DNA of 64,000 nt, taken from the NCBI GenBank assembly GCA_000824805.1, contig CCNA01000018.1, positions 45,133 through 109,132 of the forward strand, in the 5' to 3' direction. Source of the stretch: Mesorhizobium sp. SOD10. Lineage in GTDB: Bacteria > Pseudomonadota > Alphaproteobacteria > Rhizobiales > Rhizobiaceae. The notes under the pieces are model-generated. The model was not told the DNA's origin and did not search any database. It saw only the letters and a list, made by a program, of their open reading frames with translations. The translations under genes were made by a program, and so were the position numbers. Positions 55,539 through 64,000 of the stretch are shown piece by piece (positions within the stretch are counted from its first letter, which is position 1; every line of letters starts with the position of its first letter).

Positions 55539-56543
55539 ATGCCGCATGCAGTCCGCCATGAGCCGGTCATTGCCGTGCTCCTGCCTTGCTACAATGAGGA
55601 GCTGACGATCGGCGAGGTGGTGCGGCGCTTCCGCGAGACGCTGCCTTCGGCCGCGATCTATGTCTACGACAACAATTCCAAGGACCTCACGGCGCTCAAA
55701 GCCCGCGCCGCCGGCGCCGTCGTCGTGCGCGAGCCGCGCCAGGGCAAGGGCAATGTGGTGCGGCGCATGTTCGCCGACATCGACGCCGACATCTATGTGA
55801 TGGCCGACGGCGACGGCACCTACGCGCCGGAGGATGCGCCGCAGCTGATCAATATCCTGCAGACGGAGCGCTCCGATATGGTGGTGGGCACCAGGCGCGG
55901 CGTCACCGACGATGCCGGCCGCAACGGCCACGCCTTCGGCAACCGCGTCTTCAACCGCCTCTATAAGGGCCTGTTCGGGACCGACTTCACCGACATCTTT
56001 TCCGGCTACCGGGTGTTTTCGCGCCGCTTCGTCAAGAGTTTCCCCGCCGTCTCCGGCGGCTTCGAGATCGAGACCGAGATGTCGGTGCATGCCTCGCAGC
56101 TGAAACTGCCGGTGAGCGAGATGGCGCTCGATTACGGCCGCCGTCCGGAGGGTTCGTCGTCGAAACTGTCGACCTTCCGCGACGGCGCCAGGATCCTGTG
56201 GATGTTCGCCATGCTGGTGAAGGAGACGCAGCCGCTGCGCTTCTTCGGCACCTTCGCGCTGTTCTTCCTGGCAGCAAGCATCGGCCTGATGATCCCCGTG
56301 CTCATCGAATTCGCCGAGACGGGGCTGGTGCCGCGCATGCCGACCTGGGTGCTGTCGATCGGCATGCTGCTTCTGTCCATGCTCTCGATGATGACGGGCT
56401 TCATCCTCGATTCCGTGTCGCGCGGCCGGGCCGAGCAGAAGCGCATCTTCTACCTGTCGATCTCCTCCGGCCGGGCAGAGCGCGGGATGCCGGCGCAGCA
56501 CTTGCAGAAGAGCGAGCCGGGCAAGGCCCCTCGGGCGGCTTAG
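55539..56543 (+). CDS. Family 2 glycosyltransferase (polyprenyl-phosphate type)
   Basis: A 334-residue GT-A enzyme with VIAVLLPCYNEELTIGEVVR at the start, the metal/nucleotide DxD motif ADGDGTYAPED, and the acceptor-loop SGYRVFSRRFVKSFP. Two or three hydrophobic segments at residues 230-310 tether it to the membrane. Similar enzymes transfer hexose from a nucleotide sugar to undecaprenyl phosphate. It lies just upstream of a GtrA gene, separated by a 49-bp palindrome that begins at the stop codon; the GT2-GtrA pair is typical of flippase-linked glucosylation. The donor sugar is unknown. Confidence 0.93.
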   Translation: MPHAVRHEPVIAVLLPCYNEELTIGEVVRRFRETLPSAAIYVYDNNSKDLTALKARAAGAVVVREPRQGKGNVVRRMFADIDADIYVMADGDGTYAPEDAPQLINILQTERSDMVVGTRRGVTDDAGRNGHAFGNRVFNRLYKGLFGTDFTDIFSGYRVFSRRFVKSFPAVSGGFEIETEMSVHASQLKLPVSEMALDYGRRPEGSSSKLSTFRDGARILWMFAMLVKETQPLRFFGTFALFFLAASIGLMIPVLIEFAETGLVPRMPTWVLSIGMLLLSMLSMMTGFILDSVSRGRAEQKRIFYLSISSGRAERGMPAQHLQKSEPGKAPRAA

Positions 56544-56592
56544 AGCATGATCCCGAAAAGTGGGAACCGGTTTTCGGAGAAAGATCATGCTC
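56543..56592. repeat. 49-50-bp dispersed palindrome, copy 3
   Basis: GAGCATGATC (56543-56552) and GATCATGCTC (56583-56592) are exact reverse-complement ends enclosing CGAAAAGTGGGAACCGGTTT. Same family as 3456-3504 and 15498-15546. It starts on the last base of the GT2 stop codon and lies inside the GT2-GtrA unit. Confidence 0.88.
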
Positions 56593-56656
56593 CAACAAAG
56601 AGTTAGATCGTGAGGGCGATTCAACGAAACGCCATCGCGACCTAGGGGGCGGCATA

Positions 56657-57031
56657 GTGGGCCGTCTCTTCCGCTTCGTCCTTGCCGGCGGCATCGGCTT
56701 CGTCGCCGACGCGGCGGCGCTCTGGCTGCTGCTTGCCGCCACGCCGCTCGGCGCGCTCTCGGCGCGCGTGCTGTCGATCGGCTTCGCGCTCTGCATCACC
56801 TGGCAGGTGAACCGCCATCTCACCTTCGCGCCCTCGAGCCGAGGCATCGCGCGGGAAGGCGCCCGCTATGGCGGCGTCGGCATCGCCACCAGCATCGTCA
56901 ATTACCTGGTCTACTGCGCCGTCCTGTTCGCGCTGCCGGCGCTGCCGCCGCTGGCGGCACTCGCCATTGCCTCGATCGTCGCAATGACGCTGTCCTTCCT
57001 CGGCTATTCCAGGTTGGTCTTCGACCGCTAA
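56657..57031 (+). CDS. GtrA family membrane protein
   Basis: A 124-residue protein with four hydrophobic segments, FRFVLAGGIGFVADAAALWL at the N-terminus (the GtrA signature), then LSIGFALCITWQVNRHLTFA, GGVGIATSIVNYLVYCAVLF and ASIVAMTLSFLGYSRLVFD. GtrA proteins are thought to help flip polyprenyl-phosphate-linked sugars across the membrane. The start is a GTG at 56657 after GGGGGCGG. It belongs with the GT2 gene upstream. Confidence 0.9.
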   Translation: MGRLFRFVLAGGIGFVADAAALWLLLAATPLGALSARVLSIGFALCITWQVNRHLTFAPSSRGIAREGARYGGVGIATSIVNYLVYCAVLFALPALPPLAALAIASIVAMTLSFLGYSRLVFDR

Positions 57032-57110
57032 GCTTCTGCACCAAGCAAGCACGATTGGCAGAAGCCGCCGATTTCCTTATATCGGCGGCTGAGTTCGCCG
57101 GAGACCCGAG

Positions 57111-58052
57111 ATGCCGCTGAAAATCGCCGTCCAGATGGACCATGTCTCCACCGTGTCGATTGCCGGAGACACGAGCTTCGCGCTGTCGCTGGAGGCGCAG
57201 CGGCGCGGCCACAAGCTGTTCCACTACACGCCCGACCGGCTGTCGATGCGGGACGGCAAGGTGTTCGCGCGCGTGGAGGAGATGCAGGTGCGCGATGAGA
57301 AGGGCAGCCACTATTCACTGGGCGAGAAGGTGCGCACCGATCTTTCCGAGATGGACGTGGTGCTGCTGAGGCAGGACCCGCCCTTCGACATGAACTACAT
57401 CACCACGACGCATATCCTCGAGCGCATCCATCCGAAGACGCTGGTGGTCAACGATCCGGCCTGGGTGCGCAACAGCCCGGAAAAGATCTTCGTCACTGAA
57501 TTCCCGGACCTGATGCCGGAGACACTGATCACCAAGGATCCCCAGGAGGTGGCCGCCTTCCGCAAGGAGTTCGGCGACATCATCGTCAAGCCGCTCTACG
57601 GCAATGGCGGCGCCGGCATCTTCCATCTGCACGAAGCCGACCGCAACCTCGCCTCGCTGCTCGAGATGTTCGGCCAGCTGTTCCGCGAGCCTTATATCGT
57701 CCAGCGCTATCTCAAGGATGTGCGCAAGGGCGACAAGCGCATCATCCTGATCGACGGCGAGCCGGTCGGCGCCATCAACCGCGTGCCGGCCGAGCACGAT
57801 TCCCGCTCCAACATGCATGTCGGCGGCCGCGCCGAGAAGACCGAGCTGACCGAGCGCGAGCGCGAGATCTGCGTCCGCATCGGCCCGGCGCTGAAGCAAC
57901 GCGGCTTCATCCTCGTCGGCATCGACGTGATCGGCGACTACATGACCGAGATTAACGTCACCTCGCCGACCGGTGTGCGTGAGGTGCAGCGCTTCGGCGG
58001 GGCGGATATTGCTGCCCTGTTCTGGGATTGCGTGGAGGGGAAGCGGGGATAA
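57111..58052 (+). CDS. gshB: Glutathione synthase
   Basis: GshB adds glycine to gamma-glutamylcysteine with ATP. The 313-residue ATP-grasp enzyme shows [40 protein letters not shown], the ATP-binding region [17 protein letters not shown] and the metal/glutathione site [20 protein letters not shown]. Its length is normal. It is a single gene flanked by GtrA and a GT8 gene. Two GST genes in the window would use its product. Confidence 0.97.
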   Translation: MPLKIAVQMDHVSTVSIAGDTSFALSLEAQRRGHKLFHYTPDRLSMRDGKVFARVEEMQVRDEKGSHYSLGEKVRTDLSEMDVVLLRQDPPFDMNYITTTHILERIHPKTLVVNDPAWVRNSPEKIFVTEFPDLMPETLITKDPQEVAAFRKEFGDIIVKPLYGNGGAGIFHLHEADRNLASLLEMFGQLFREPYIVQRYLKDVRKGDKRIILIDGEPVGAINRVPAEHDSRSNMHVGGRAEKTELTEREREICVRIGPALKQRGFILVGIDVIGDYMTEINVTSPTGVREVQRFGGADIAALFWDCVEGKRG

Positions 58053-58252
58053 TCCTTCGACACGACGCAGGCGGCTCCATGCATTGGGCCTGTCGATGTC
58101 GCCGAATAGATAACGGTGAACCTCGCGCCTGCGGCGGGCGATGAGCTATTTGGGGGGCGAGCTGCCAACGTGCTGCCTATGACCGGGAACGCTCTTGCGC
58201 TCTATCCACCGCAGCAGGACCTGGCTCCGCATTTTTCAGGAGTCGCAGTTTC

Positions 58253-59203
58253 ATGATAATTGTTACCGCAAGCGACAATAACTTTGTGCCCGGGCTGTTT
58301 TTATTCGTCTTTTCTGCTTGGATACATAATCGCGAGGCGAAATTCGTCGTCATTGACGCAGGAATAGAACCGGCGGCCGTGATAGAACTTCGCCGCTTTT
58401 GTGGACGAAATGGAATTGACTGTCGGATCGTCCAGGCAGACGCCAGGCGGATTTCCGATCTGCCGACAAGAGGCAAGCTGCTGACAACTGCTGCATATGC
58501 CCGAATACTCATTCCCGAAATACTGCCTGATTGCGATAAGGCCATCTACATGGATGCGGATACGCTGGTGGTATCCGATCTTGGCGGCCTCTGGTCGGCG
58601 GACTTGGGCGACAATTTGGTCGCCGGCGTGATTGATGGCTTCGTCGAGCAGGAGGAACTCGACGACATCGAAATGTCCCGGAATGAATCTATAAATTCGG
58701 GTGTTCTGATTATGAATCTTGTCGCCTGGCGCCAGGAAGGTATTGCAGACCGGATCTTTGCAAAGGTTCGCGAGACCGCCAAGTCGCGATACCTCGACCA
58801 GACAGCCTTGAATACGGTCGTGCGCGGTCGAGTTCTTTTCCTGGGCAGGGAATGGAATTTCTTTTCAGAGCGGTATGTGGAAATCGAACGGCGGCTTCCC
58901 AAGGTGATTCATTATGCGGGATCGGCCAAGCCTTGGCGCTACAGCCGCGTGCCTTTTGCGGATGTTTTCAATTTCTACAGAACCATGTCGGGATTGGATA
59001 TCCCGGCAGGTACACTGGTTCTGAAATCCGCCCGCAGGCGAAAGATGATCCTTGGCCTTATGGGGTTGCGGAAAAAATACTGGTCCTCCGCCCTGGCAAT
59101 CCACTATTACCGCCGCCGATTTACAAAGCCCCATCTACGAGGCTTGGCCAAGATGTTCTCGACGGCTCCGTCACCGCGGCAAGGTTCGACTGTCGCGCCG
59201 TAA
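58253..59203 (+). CDS. Family 8 glycosyltransferase (LPS-type)
   Basis: A 316-residue retaining glycosyltransferase: MIIVTASDNNFVPGLFLFVF, then YARILIPEILPDCDKAIYMD-ADT (the DxD metal motif) and INSGVLIMNLVAWRQEGIAD, plus VIHYAGSAKPWR near the end, all GT8 features found in LPS galactosyl- and glucosyl-transferases. CAGGAG precedes the ATG. Its codon use is visibly richer in A/T than neighbouring genes (AATTGT, AATAAC, TTTTTATT), suggesting acquisition by transfer. It likely decorates LPS or another surface glycan; sugar and acceptor are not known. Confidence 0.92.
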   Translation: MIIVTASDNNFVPGLFLFVFSAWIHNREAKFVVIDAGIEPAAVIELRRFCGRNGIDCRIVQADARRISDLPTRGKLLTTAAYARILIPEILPDCDKAIYMDADTLVVSDLGGLWSADLGDNLVAGVIDGFVEQEELDDIEMSRNESINSGVLIMNLVAWRQEGIADRIFAKVRETAKSRYLDQTALNTVVRGRVLFLGREWNFFSERYVEIERRLPKVIHYAGSAKPWRYSRVPFADVFNFYRTMSGLDIPAGTLVLKSARRRKMILGLMGLRKKYWSSALAIHYYRRRFTKPHLRGLAKMFSTAPSPRQGSTVAP

Positions 59204-59331
59204 CGAGATGCGCAGTTGCTTGTGTTCTCGTAATGTTCTTGCTCAAAGCGAAAATCTGTGGTTGTCTAGCCTGATTTCACTCGCGGCGTGATCGCAAGGC
59301 AATGCGAGCCGGTATCGGGGGCTTGAGACAT

Positions 59332-60861
59332 ATGGTGGCGCGGGTTCGCACGGTGGCTTTCCAGGGCATCGAGGCTTTGCCGGTCGATGTCCAGGTGATG
59401 GTCGGGCCGGGCAAGGTCGGCATGCAGATCGTCGGCCTGCCGGACAAGGCGGTGGCCGAGAGCCGCGAGCGCGTGCAGGCCGCGCTCCACGCATCCGGCC
59501 TGTCAATGCCCTCGAAGAAGGTGACGGTGAACCTCGCGCCGGCCGATCTGCCCAAGGAAGGCAGCCATTATGACCTGCCGATCGCGCTCGGCCTGATGGC
59601 GGCGCTGGGCGCCATTCCGGGCGACATGCTGGCCGGTTACGTGGTGCTGGGCGAATTGTCGCTCGACGGCACGATCGCTGGTGTTGCGGGCGCGCTGCCG
59701 GCGGCGATCGGCGCCAATGCGGAGAGCAAGGGCCTGATCTGTCCCTTCGCCTGCGGACCGGAGGCGGCCTGGGCGGGCAAGGATTTCGATATATTGGCGC
59801 CGCGCAGCCTGATCGCCATCGCCAACCATTTTCGCGGCACGCAGGTGCTGTCGCGCCCCGAAGCCGGCATCCAGCTCGCCGCGCGCGACTTGCCCGACCT
59901 CGCCGACATCAAGGGCCAGGAAAGCGCCAAGCGGGCGCTTGAGGTGGCGGCGGCCGGCGGCCACAACCTCCTGATGGTCGGACCGCCAGGCGCGGGCAAG
60001 TCGATGCTGGCCCAGCGCCTGCCTTCGATCCTGCCGCCGCTGGCGCCCAAGGAACTCTTGGAAGTCTCGATGATCGCCTCCGTCGCCGGCGAGCTCGCCG
60101 AAGGCAAGCTGACCGACCGGCGGCCGTTCCGCGCGCCGCATCACTCCGCCTCGATGGCGGCGATGGTGGGCGGCGGACTGCGCGCGCGTCCGGGCGAGGC
60201 CTCGCTCGCCCACAATGGCGTGCTGTTCCTCGACGAGCTGCCGGAATTCGCGCCGCAGACGCTGGATGCGCTGCGCCAGCCGCTGGAAACCGGCGACTGC
60301 ATGATCGCGCGGGCCAATCACCGCGTCACCTATCCGGCACGCATCCAGCTGGTGGCGGCGATGAATCCGTGCCGCTGCGGCATGTCGGGCGAGCCCGGCT
60401 ATCGCTGCCTGCGCGGCGACCGCTGCCGCACCGAATACCAGGCACGCATTTCCGGCCCGCTGCTCGACCGCATCGATCTCAGGATAGAGGTGCCGGCGGT
60501 CTCGGCGAGCGACCTGATCCGGCCGGACAAGGCGGAGACGAGCGCTTCCGTGGCGCAGCGCGTGGCGCGGGCGCGCACCATGCAGCGCGAACGGCTGGAA
60601 AGACTGGGTGCTGCCGCCACCACCAACGCGCATTGCCCGCCTTCGATCATCGAGGAGATCGCCAAGCCCGATGCCGCGGGCCTGACGCTGCTCAAGGATG
60701 CCAGCGAAAAACTCGGCTTTTCGGCGCGGGCCTATCACCGCGTGTTGAAGGTGGCGCGCACGCTGGCCGACCTCGACGCCAGCGAGACCGTCGGCCGCAT
60801 CCACCTCGCCGAGGCGATTTCTTATCGCATGAGTGCCGAGCGGATGGCGCAGGCGGCGTAG
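59332..60861 (+). CDS. ComM/YifB-type magnesium-chelatase-like AAA+ ATPase
   Basis: A 509-residue protein of the YifB/ComM family. An N-terminal Lon-substrate-like domain (MVARVRTVAFQGIEALPVDV to LAGYVVLGELSLDG) precedes the AAA+ core with Walker A GPPGAGKS (residues 217-224) and Walker B VLFLDELPEF, a zinc-like CRCGMSGEPGYRC, and a C-terminal Mg-chelatase-type domain. ComM helicases promote branch migration in natural transformation in other bacteria. I chose ATG 59332 for the family N-terminus. It is near gshB, a conserved neighbourhood in Rhizobiales. Whether transformation occurs here is unknown. Confidence 0.94.
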   Translation: MVARVRTVAFQGIEALPVDVQVMVGPGKVGMQIVGLPDKAVAESRERVQAALHASGLSMPSKKVTVNLAPADLPKEGSHYDLPIALGLMAALGAIPGDMLAGYVVLGELSLDGTIAGVAGALPAAIGANAESKGLICPFACGPEAAWAGKDFDILAPRSLIAIANHFRGTQVLSRPEAGIQLAARDLPDLADIKGQESAKRALEVAAAGGHNLLMVGPPGAGKSMLAQRLPSILPPLAPKELLEVSMIASVAGELAEGKLTDRRPFRAPHHSASMAAMVGGGLRARPGEASLAHNGVLFLDELPEFAPQTLDALRQPLETGDCMIARANHRVTYPARIQLVAAMNPCRCGMSGEPGYRCLRGDRCRTEYQARISGPLLDRIDLRIEVPAVSASDLIRPDKAETSASVAQRVARARTMQRERLERLGAAATTNAHCPPSIIEEIAKPDAAGLTLLKDASEKLGFSARAYHRVLKVARTLADLDASETVGRIHLAEAISYRMSAERMAQAA

Positions 60862-60949
60862 ACGTTCATTGAAATGCCCAGGCCGCGCGGTTTTCGCGCC
60901 AAGCGGCCGCGCATGCTATGATGGCGCGGATCCAACCGGGGGCGTGGGG

Positions 60950-61465
60950 ATGATTTCCGTTTCACCGGCGCGCGGCGCTGAAGATTTTAATGTCCTGGCC
61001 GGGCTGTATCGCAAACTCGCGGAGTGGGATGCCGAAGCGGCGCTGCCCCACGGGGTCTCGGCGGAAGACGTAAAGACCATCTTTCACCCCGAAACCAGCG
61101 GCGAGGAGTTGGCCGCGAAATTCAACACGCCGGAAGCCGTGGCTTTTGTCGCGCGCTTAGGCAGTCTGCCGGCGGGCTGCCTTGCCTTCGACCCATTCGA
61201 TGACAATGCCACGGAGCTTCACAAGTTCTTCGTCGACGCATCATTTCGCGGACGGGGGATCGGTCGCGCGCTGATGGGAACCGCATTGGCGGAAATCGCG
61301 AAGGGCCGAAGCCGCACTGCGCTGATCCACACGACCTTCTATATGAAGAGCGCCATTGCCGTGTACGAAGCGTTCGGCTTCCGGCCCTGCCCGCCCTTCC
61401 GCGAAACGCCGGAGCAGGTCAGGCACACGGATGTGTTCATGTCGCGCGCGGTCCAGCGTGCATGA
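60950..61465 (+). CDS. GNAT family N-acetyltransferase
   Basis: A 171-residue acetyl-CoA-dependent transferase. The pantetheine-binding motif is LHKFFVDASFRGRGIGRALM (R/Q-x-x-G-x-G/A form RGRGIG), with SAIAVYEAFGFRPCPPFRE near the C-terminus, typical of GNATs. ATG 60950 (MISVSPARGAEDFNVLAGLY) has GGGG directly upstream; a GTG six bases earlier is also possible. The substrate is unknown. It follows the ComM-type gene by 88 bases on the same strand. Confidence 0.93.
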   Translation: MISVSPARGAEDFNVLAGLYRKLAEWDAEAALPHGVSAEDVKTIFHPETSGEELAAKFNTPEAVAFVARLGSLPAGCLAFDPFDDNATELHKFFVDASFRGRGIGRALMGTALAEIAKGRSRTALIHTTFYMKSAIAVYEAFGFRPCPPFRETPEQVRHTDVFMSRAVQRA

Positions 61466-61559
61466 GATAAGGCTGCCGCCATGCGGCCGGCCCAATGCCG
61501 ATCCTGCTCCGACGTGAGGCGCTGGAGCGGTCTTCCGGAATCGTTGACCCGCGGTAAGT

Positions 61560-61605
61560 GTTTGTTTCCACGCAATTCCGGACGGAAACCACTGCGCAAT
61601 TTTCT
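61560..61605. repeat. GCAATTCC-family intergenic repeat, copy 2
   Basis: GTTTCC (61564-61569) pairs with GGAAAC (61584-61589) around ACGCAATTCCGGAC, followed by CACTGCGCAATTTTC. It is a shortened relative of the element at 30405-30457, in the 172-base gap between the convergent GNAT and glcB genes. Confidence 0.65.
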
Positions 61606-61637
61606 GAATCTACCCTTGGGCAATCGCCTCCCGGCAT

Positions 61638-63812
61638 TCAGGCCGTGCCGAGCTTCGCCTTCAGCTCCAGCCGCCGCCTATGCAGCACCGGCTCCGTATA
61701 GCCGTTGGGCTGCACCGTCCCCTTGAACACCAGGTCGCACGCGGCCTGGAAGGCGATGGAAGCATCGAAATCCGGCGCCATCGGCCGGTAGAACGGGTCG
61801 CCGACATTCTGGCGATCGACGATCGCCGCCATGCGCTGCAGCGAATCCCGGACCTGGATCTCCGAGCACACCTTGTGGCGGAGCCAGTTGGCGATGTGCT
61901 GCGAGGAGATGCGCAGCGTCGCGCGGTCCTCCATCAGGCCGACATCGTTGATATCGGGCACTTTCGAGCAGCCGACGCCCTGGTCGATCCAGCGCACGAC
62001 ATAGCCGAGTATCCCTTGCGCATTGTTGTCGAGCTCGCGCTGGATCTCGTCCGCCGTCCAGTTCGGCCGCACCGCCACCGGCACGGACAGGATGTCGTCG
62101 AGCTTGGCCTTCGGCCGGCTCTTCAGCGCCGCCTGCACGGCGTGCACATCGACCTTGTGATAATGCGTGGCGTGCAGCGTCGCGGCCGTCGGCGACGGCA
62201 CCCAGGCGGTGTTGGCGCCGGCCTTCGGGTGCGCGATCTTCTCAGCCAGCATCGCCGCCATCAGATCGGGCATCGCCCACATGCCCTTGCCGATCTGGGC
62301 GTGGCCGGCGAGCCCGCATTCGAGACCCGTGTCGACATTCCAGGCCTCATAGGCGGAGATCCAGGCGGCCTGCTTCATGTCGCCCTTGCGGATCATCGGG
62401 CCGGCTTCCATCGAGGTGTGGATCTCGTCGCCGGTGCGATCGAGGAAGCCGGTGTTGATGAACACCACGCGCTCCTTCGCGGCGCGGATCGCTTCCTTGA
62501 GGTTGACGGTGGTGCGCCGCTCCTCGTCCATGATGCCCATCTTGATGGTGTTCTTCGCCATGCCGAGCAGCGCTTCGACGAGATCGAAGATCTCGACGGC
62601 GAAGGCGACCTCTTCCGGCCCGTGCATCTTGGGTTTTACGACATACATCGAGCCGGCGCGGGAGTTGGCGCGCCGCCCGTTCGGCCCGATATCATGCAGC
62701 GCGATCAGCGCGGTGATCGCGGCATCCATGATGCCTTCCGGCACCTCGTCGCCGTCGCGATCCAGGATCGCCGGATTGGTCATCAGGTGGCCGACATTGC
62801 GCACCAGCATCAGCGAGCGACCGGGCAGCGTAAGCGTGCCGCCGCCGCGCGAGGTGTAGCTGCGGTCCGGATTGAGCTTGCGCACGAAAGTCTTGCCGCC
62901 CTTGGTGATTTCTTCGGCGAGATCGCCCTTCATCAGGCCGAGCCAGTTGCGGTAGACGACGACCTTGTCCTCGGCGTCGACGGCCGCGACCGAATCCTCG
63001 CAGTCCTGGATGGTGGTCAACGCGGCTTCGAGGAGGACGTCGGCGATGCCGGCCGGATCGGTCTTGCCGATCTCGTTGGCGCGGTCGATGACGATCTCGA
63101 TGTGCAACCCGTTCTTCACCAGGAGCACCGCTTCCGGATTGGCGGCGTCGCCGCGATAGCCGACGAACTGCCTTGGATCGGCGAGCGTCGTGGCGCCGGC
63201 GCCCTCGCCAGCTTTCAGTGCGCCATTCGCCACCGACAGTCCGTTGACGCCGGCCCATTTGCCGGTGGTGAGCGGCACGGACTGGTCGAGGAAATCCTTC
63301 GCCCAGGCGATCACCTTGGCGCCGCGCACGGGATTGAAGCCCTTGCCCTTGTCGGCGCCGCCGGTCTCGGGAATGGCGTCGGTGCCGTAGAGCGCGTCAT
63401 AGAGCGAACCCCAGCGGGCGTTGGCGGCATTGAGCGCATAGCGCGCGTTCATCACCGGCACGACGAGCTGCGGCCCCGCGACGACTGCGATTTCGGGATC
63501 GACATGTTCGGTCGAGACGCTGAAGGCCGGCCCTTCCGGCACCAGATAGCCGATCTCCTTCAGGAAAGTCTTGTAAGCCTCCATGTCGAGCGGTGCGCCG
63601 TTTTCGCGATACCAGCCGTCGAGCTTTTCCTGCATGGCGTCGCGCTTGACGAGCAGCGCCCGGTTCTTCGGCGCGAGATCATGGACGATCGCCGAAAAGC
63701 CTTCCCAGAATTTCTCCGGGTCGATGCCGGTGCCGGGCGCGGCCTCCTCGGCCACAAAATCATGGAGCTCCCGGGCGATCCGCAACCCGGCGATCTCGAT
63801 GCGGTCGGTCAT
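61638..63812 (-). CDS. glcB: Malate synthase G
   Basis: GlcB condenses acetyl-CoA and glyoxylate to malate, serving the glyoxylate shunt and glycolate use. The 724-residue length is that of the G isoform. Landmarks are [37 protein letters not shown] with the catalytic aspartate region, [19 protein letters not shown] with the acidic metal ligands, and [20 protein letters not shown] chose ATG 63812 ([16 protein letters not shown]), with GGAGAC six bases upstream; a GTG six bases earlier would sit on that site. It is a single gene, convergent with the GNAT gene. Confidence 0.98.
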   Translation of the reverse strand: MTDRIEIAGLRIARELHDFVAEEAAPGTGIDPEKFWEGFSAIVHDLAPKNRALLVKRDAMQEKLDGWYRENGAPLDMEAYKTFLKEIGYLVPEGPAFSVSTEHVDPEIAVVAGPQLVVPVMNARYALNAANARWGSLYDALYGTDAIPETGGADKGKGFNPVRGAKVIAWAKDFLDQSVPLTTGKWAGVNGLSVANGALKAGEGAGATTLADPRQFVGYRGDAANPEAVLLVKNGLHIEIVIDRANEIGKTDPAGIADVLLEAALTTIQDCEDSVAAVDAEDKVVVYRNWLGLMKGDLAEEITKGGKTFVRKLNPDRSYTSRGGGTLTLPGRSLMLVRNVGHLMTNPAILDRDGDEVPEGIMDAAITALIALHDIGPNGRRANSRAGSMYVVKPKMHGPEEVAFAVEIFDLVEALLGMAKNTIKMGIMDEERRTTVNLKEAIRAAKERVVFINTGFLDRTGDEIHTSMEAGPMIRKGDMKQAAWISAYEAWNVDTGLECGLAGHAQIGKGMWAMPDLMAAMLAEKIAHPKAGANTAWVPSPTAATLHATHYHKVDVHAVQAALKSRPKAKLDDILSVPVAVRPNWTADEIQRELDNNAQGILGYVVRWIDQGVGCSKVPDINDVGLMEDRATLRISSQHIANWLRHKVCSEIQVRDSLQRMAAIVDRQNVGDPFYRPMAPDFDASIAFQAACDLVFKGTVQPNGYTEPVLHRRRLELKAKLGTA

Positions 63813-63954
63813 CTGCACGTCTCCAGATAGTAGCTTGCCGGGGCCTTTGGCATGTTTGGGGTTGCGGGGTCAATTCAGCTTAGGGTGTAGCGGACGGCAG
63901 GACGCCAATTCTGGCACTGGCATTCGGGTGCGAACGAGCGCGGCGCCTCAAGAT

Positions 63955-64000
63955 CAAGGTTCCTCGCCCCACGAAGTGGGGAGAGCGACTATCTGGGCTG
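63955..64000. repeat. Possible start of another composite repeat at the window edge
   Basis: CCCCAC (63967-63972) and GTGGGG (63976-63981) form a hairpin around GAA in a GAGCGACTATC setting like the CTCCCC/GGGGAG elements. It runs to the right edge and is incomplete. The rest of 63819-63954 holds the presumed glcB promoter, which I cannot locate precisely. Confidence 0.4.

Noticed and set aside
58192..58220. GGAAC before the GT8 gene as a possible EcfG promoter
   Set aside because: No CGTT at 16-17 bases; only the -35 pentamer is present.
61680..63830. Plus-strand open frame of 716 codons opposite glcB
   Set aside because: Composition is typical of antisense translation of G/C-rich codons (R, H, D, G, A), with no family signature; glcB is unambiguous.
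63913..63928. Sigma-54-like sequence TGGCACTGGCATTCG near the right edge
   Set aside because: The -12 element reads TTCG instead of TTGC and the downstream gene is outside the window.

Overview
This window is ordinary-to-accessory chromosome from a high-GC alphaproteobacterium of the Rhizobiales, most likely Mesorhizobium or a close relative. The support is codon use strongly biased to G/C in third positions, a Sinorhizobium-type pmtA, an Irr-type iron control element in front of mbfA, EcfG-type general-stress promoters, an alphaproteobacterial RpoH promoter before dnaK, and families of palindromic intergenic repeats of the kind that litter rhizobial genomes. The genus call is inference; no rRNA or tRNA gene is present to test it.

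Layout. 1-9.4 kb: housekeeping genes mostly on the minus strand (queG, a glutathione S-transferase, yraN, rsmI, hemW, rdgB, a VOC protein, rph), with uppP and hrcA on the plus strand. 9.5-19.8 kb: a periplasmic PQQ-type sugar dehydrogenase, a LysE exporter, cysK, a second GST, an ECF42-type sigma factor with its DGPF/YCII partner, a TAXI-type TRAP transporter with DUF1850 protein, and a DCC thiol oxidoreductase. 19.8-27.5 kb: a stress block with a YciF-like ferritin-fold protein and a ku-ligD end-joining operon (each behind a GGAAC-N16/17-CGTT promoter), an ArsR-type regulator divergent from two small dimeric-barrel genes with twin operators, and mbfA behind an Irr box. 27.5-36.2 kb: assorted small genes, a guanidinium exporter gene behind a mini-ykkC riboswitch, two luciferase-like monooxygenases, an AI-2E family membrane protein with an EcfG-type promoter, an arylamine N-acetyltransferase and an inositol-monophosphatase-like enzyme. 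36.2-41.4 kb: a LacI regulator divergent from a three-gene sugar ABC importer, with two identical operator half-boxes. 41.4-47.5 kb: dnaK, dnaJ, pmtA, an FMN reductase, pyrF and a DUF1330 gene. 47.5-53.4 kb: an orphan ATP-grasp protein, a four-gene galactose/galactonate operon (SDR, dgoK, dgoA, SMP-30 lactonase) and a GGDEF-EAL protein with altered signature motifs. 53.6-64 kb: a membrane glycosyltransferase set (GT-C-like, GT2, GtrA), gshB, an AT-richer GT8 gene, a ComM-type ATPase, a GNAT acetyltransferase and malate synthase G.

Themes. Several parts answer stress: three candidate EcfG promoters (YciF, Ku-LigD, AI-2E protein), an RpoH promoter, HrcA, and iron export under Irr. Several transport/catabolism units carry their own local regulator. 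Intergenic DNA is rich in repeats: three copies of a 49-50 bp palindrome, two copies of a CGTCATTCCAGGGC palindrome, at least three composite CTCCCC/GGGGAG elements, two tandem hairpins of matching design at 1.8-2.0 kb and an AGTAGGGG inverted array at 45.8 kb. I saw no insertion sequence, CRISPR array, prophage or RNA gene other than the riboswitch. The best leads for something new are the ArsR/NIPSNAP/ABM unit with duplicated operators, the paired very small genes at 19.8-20.1 kb, and the orphan ATP-grasp protein.
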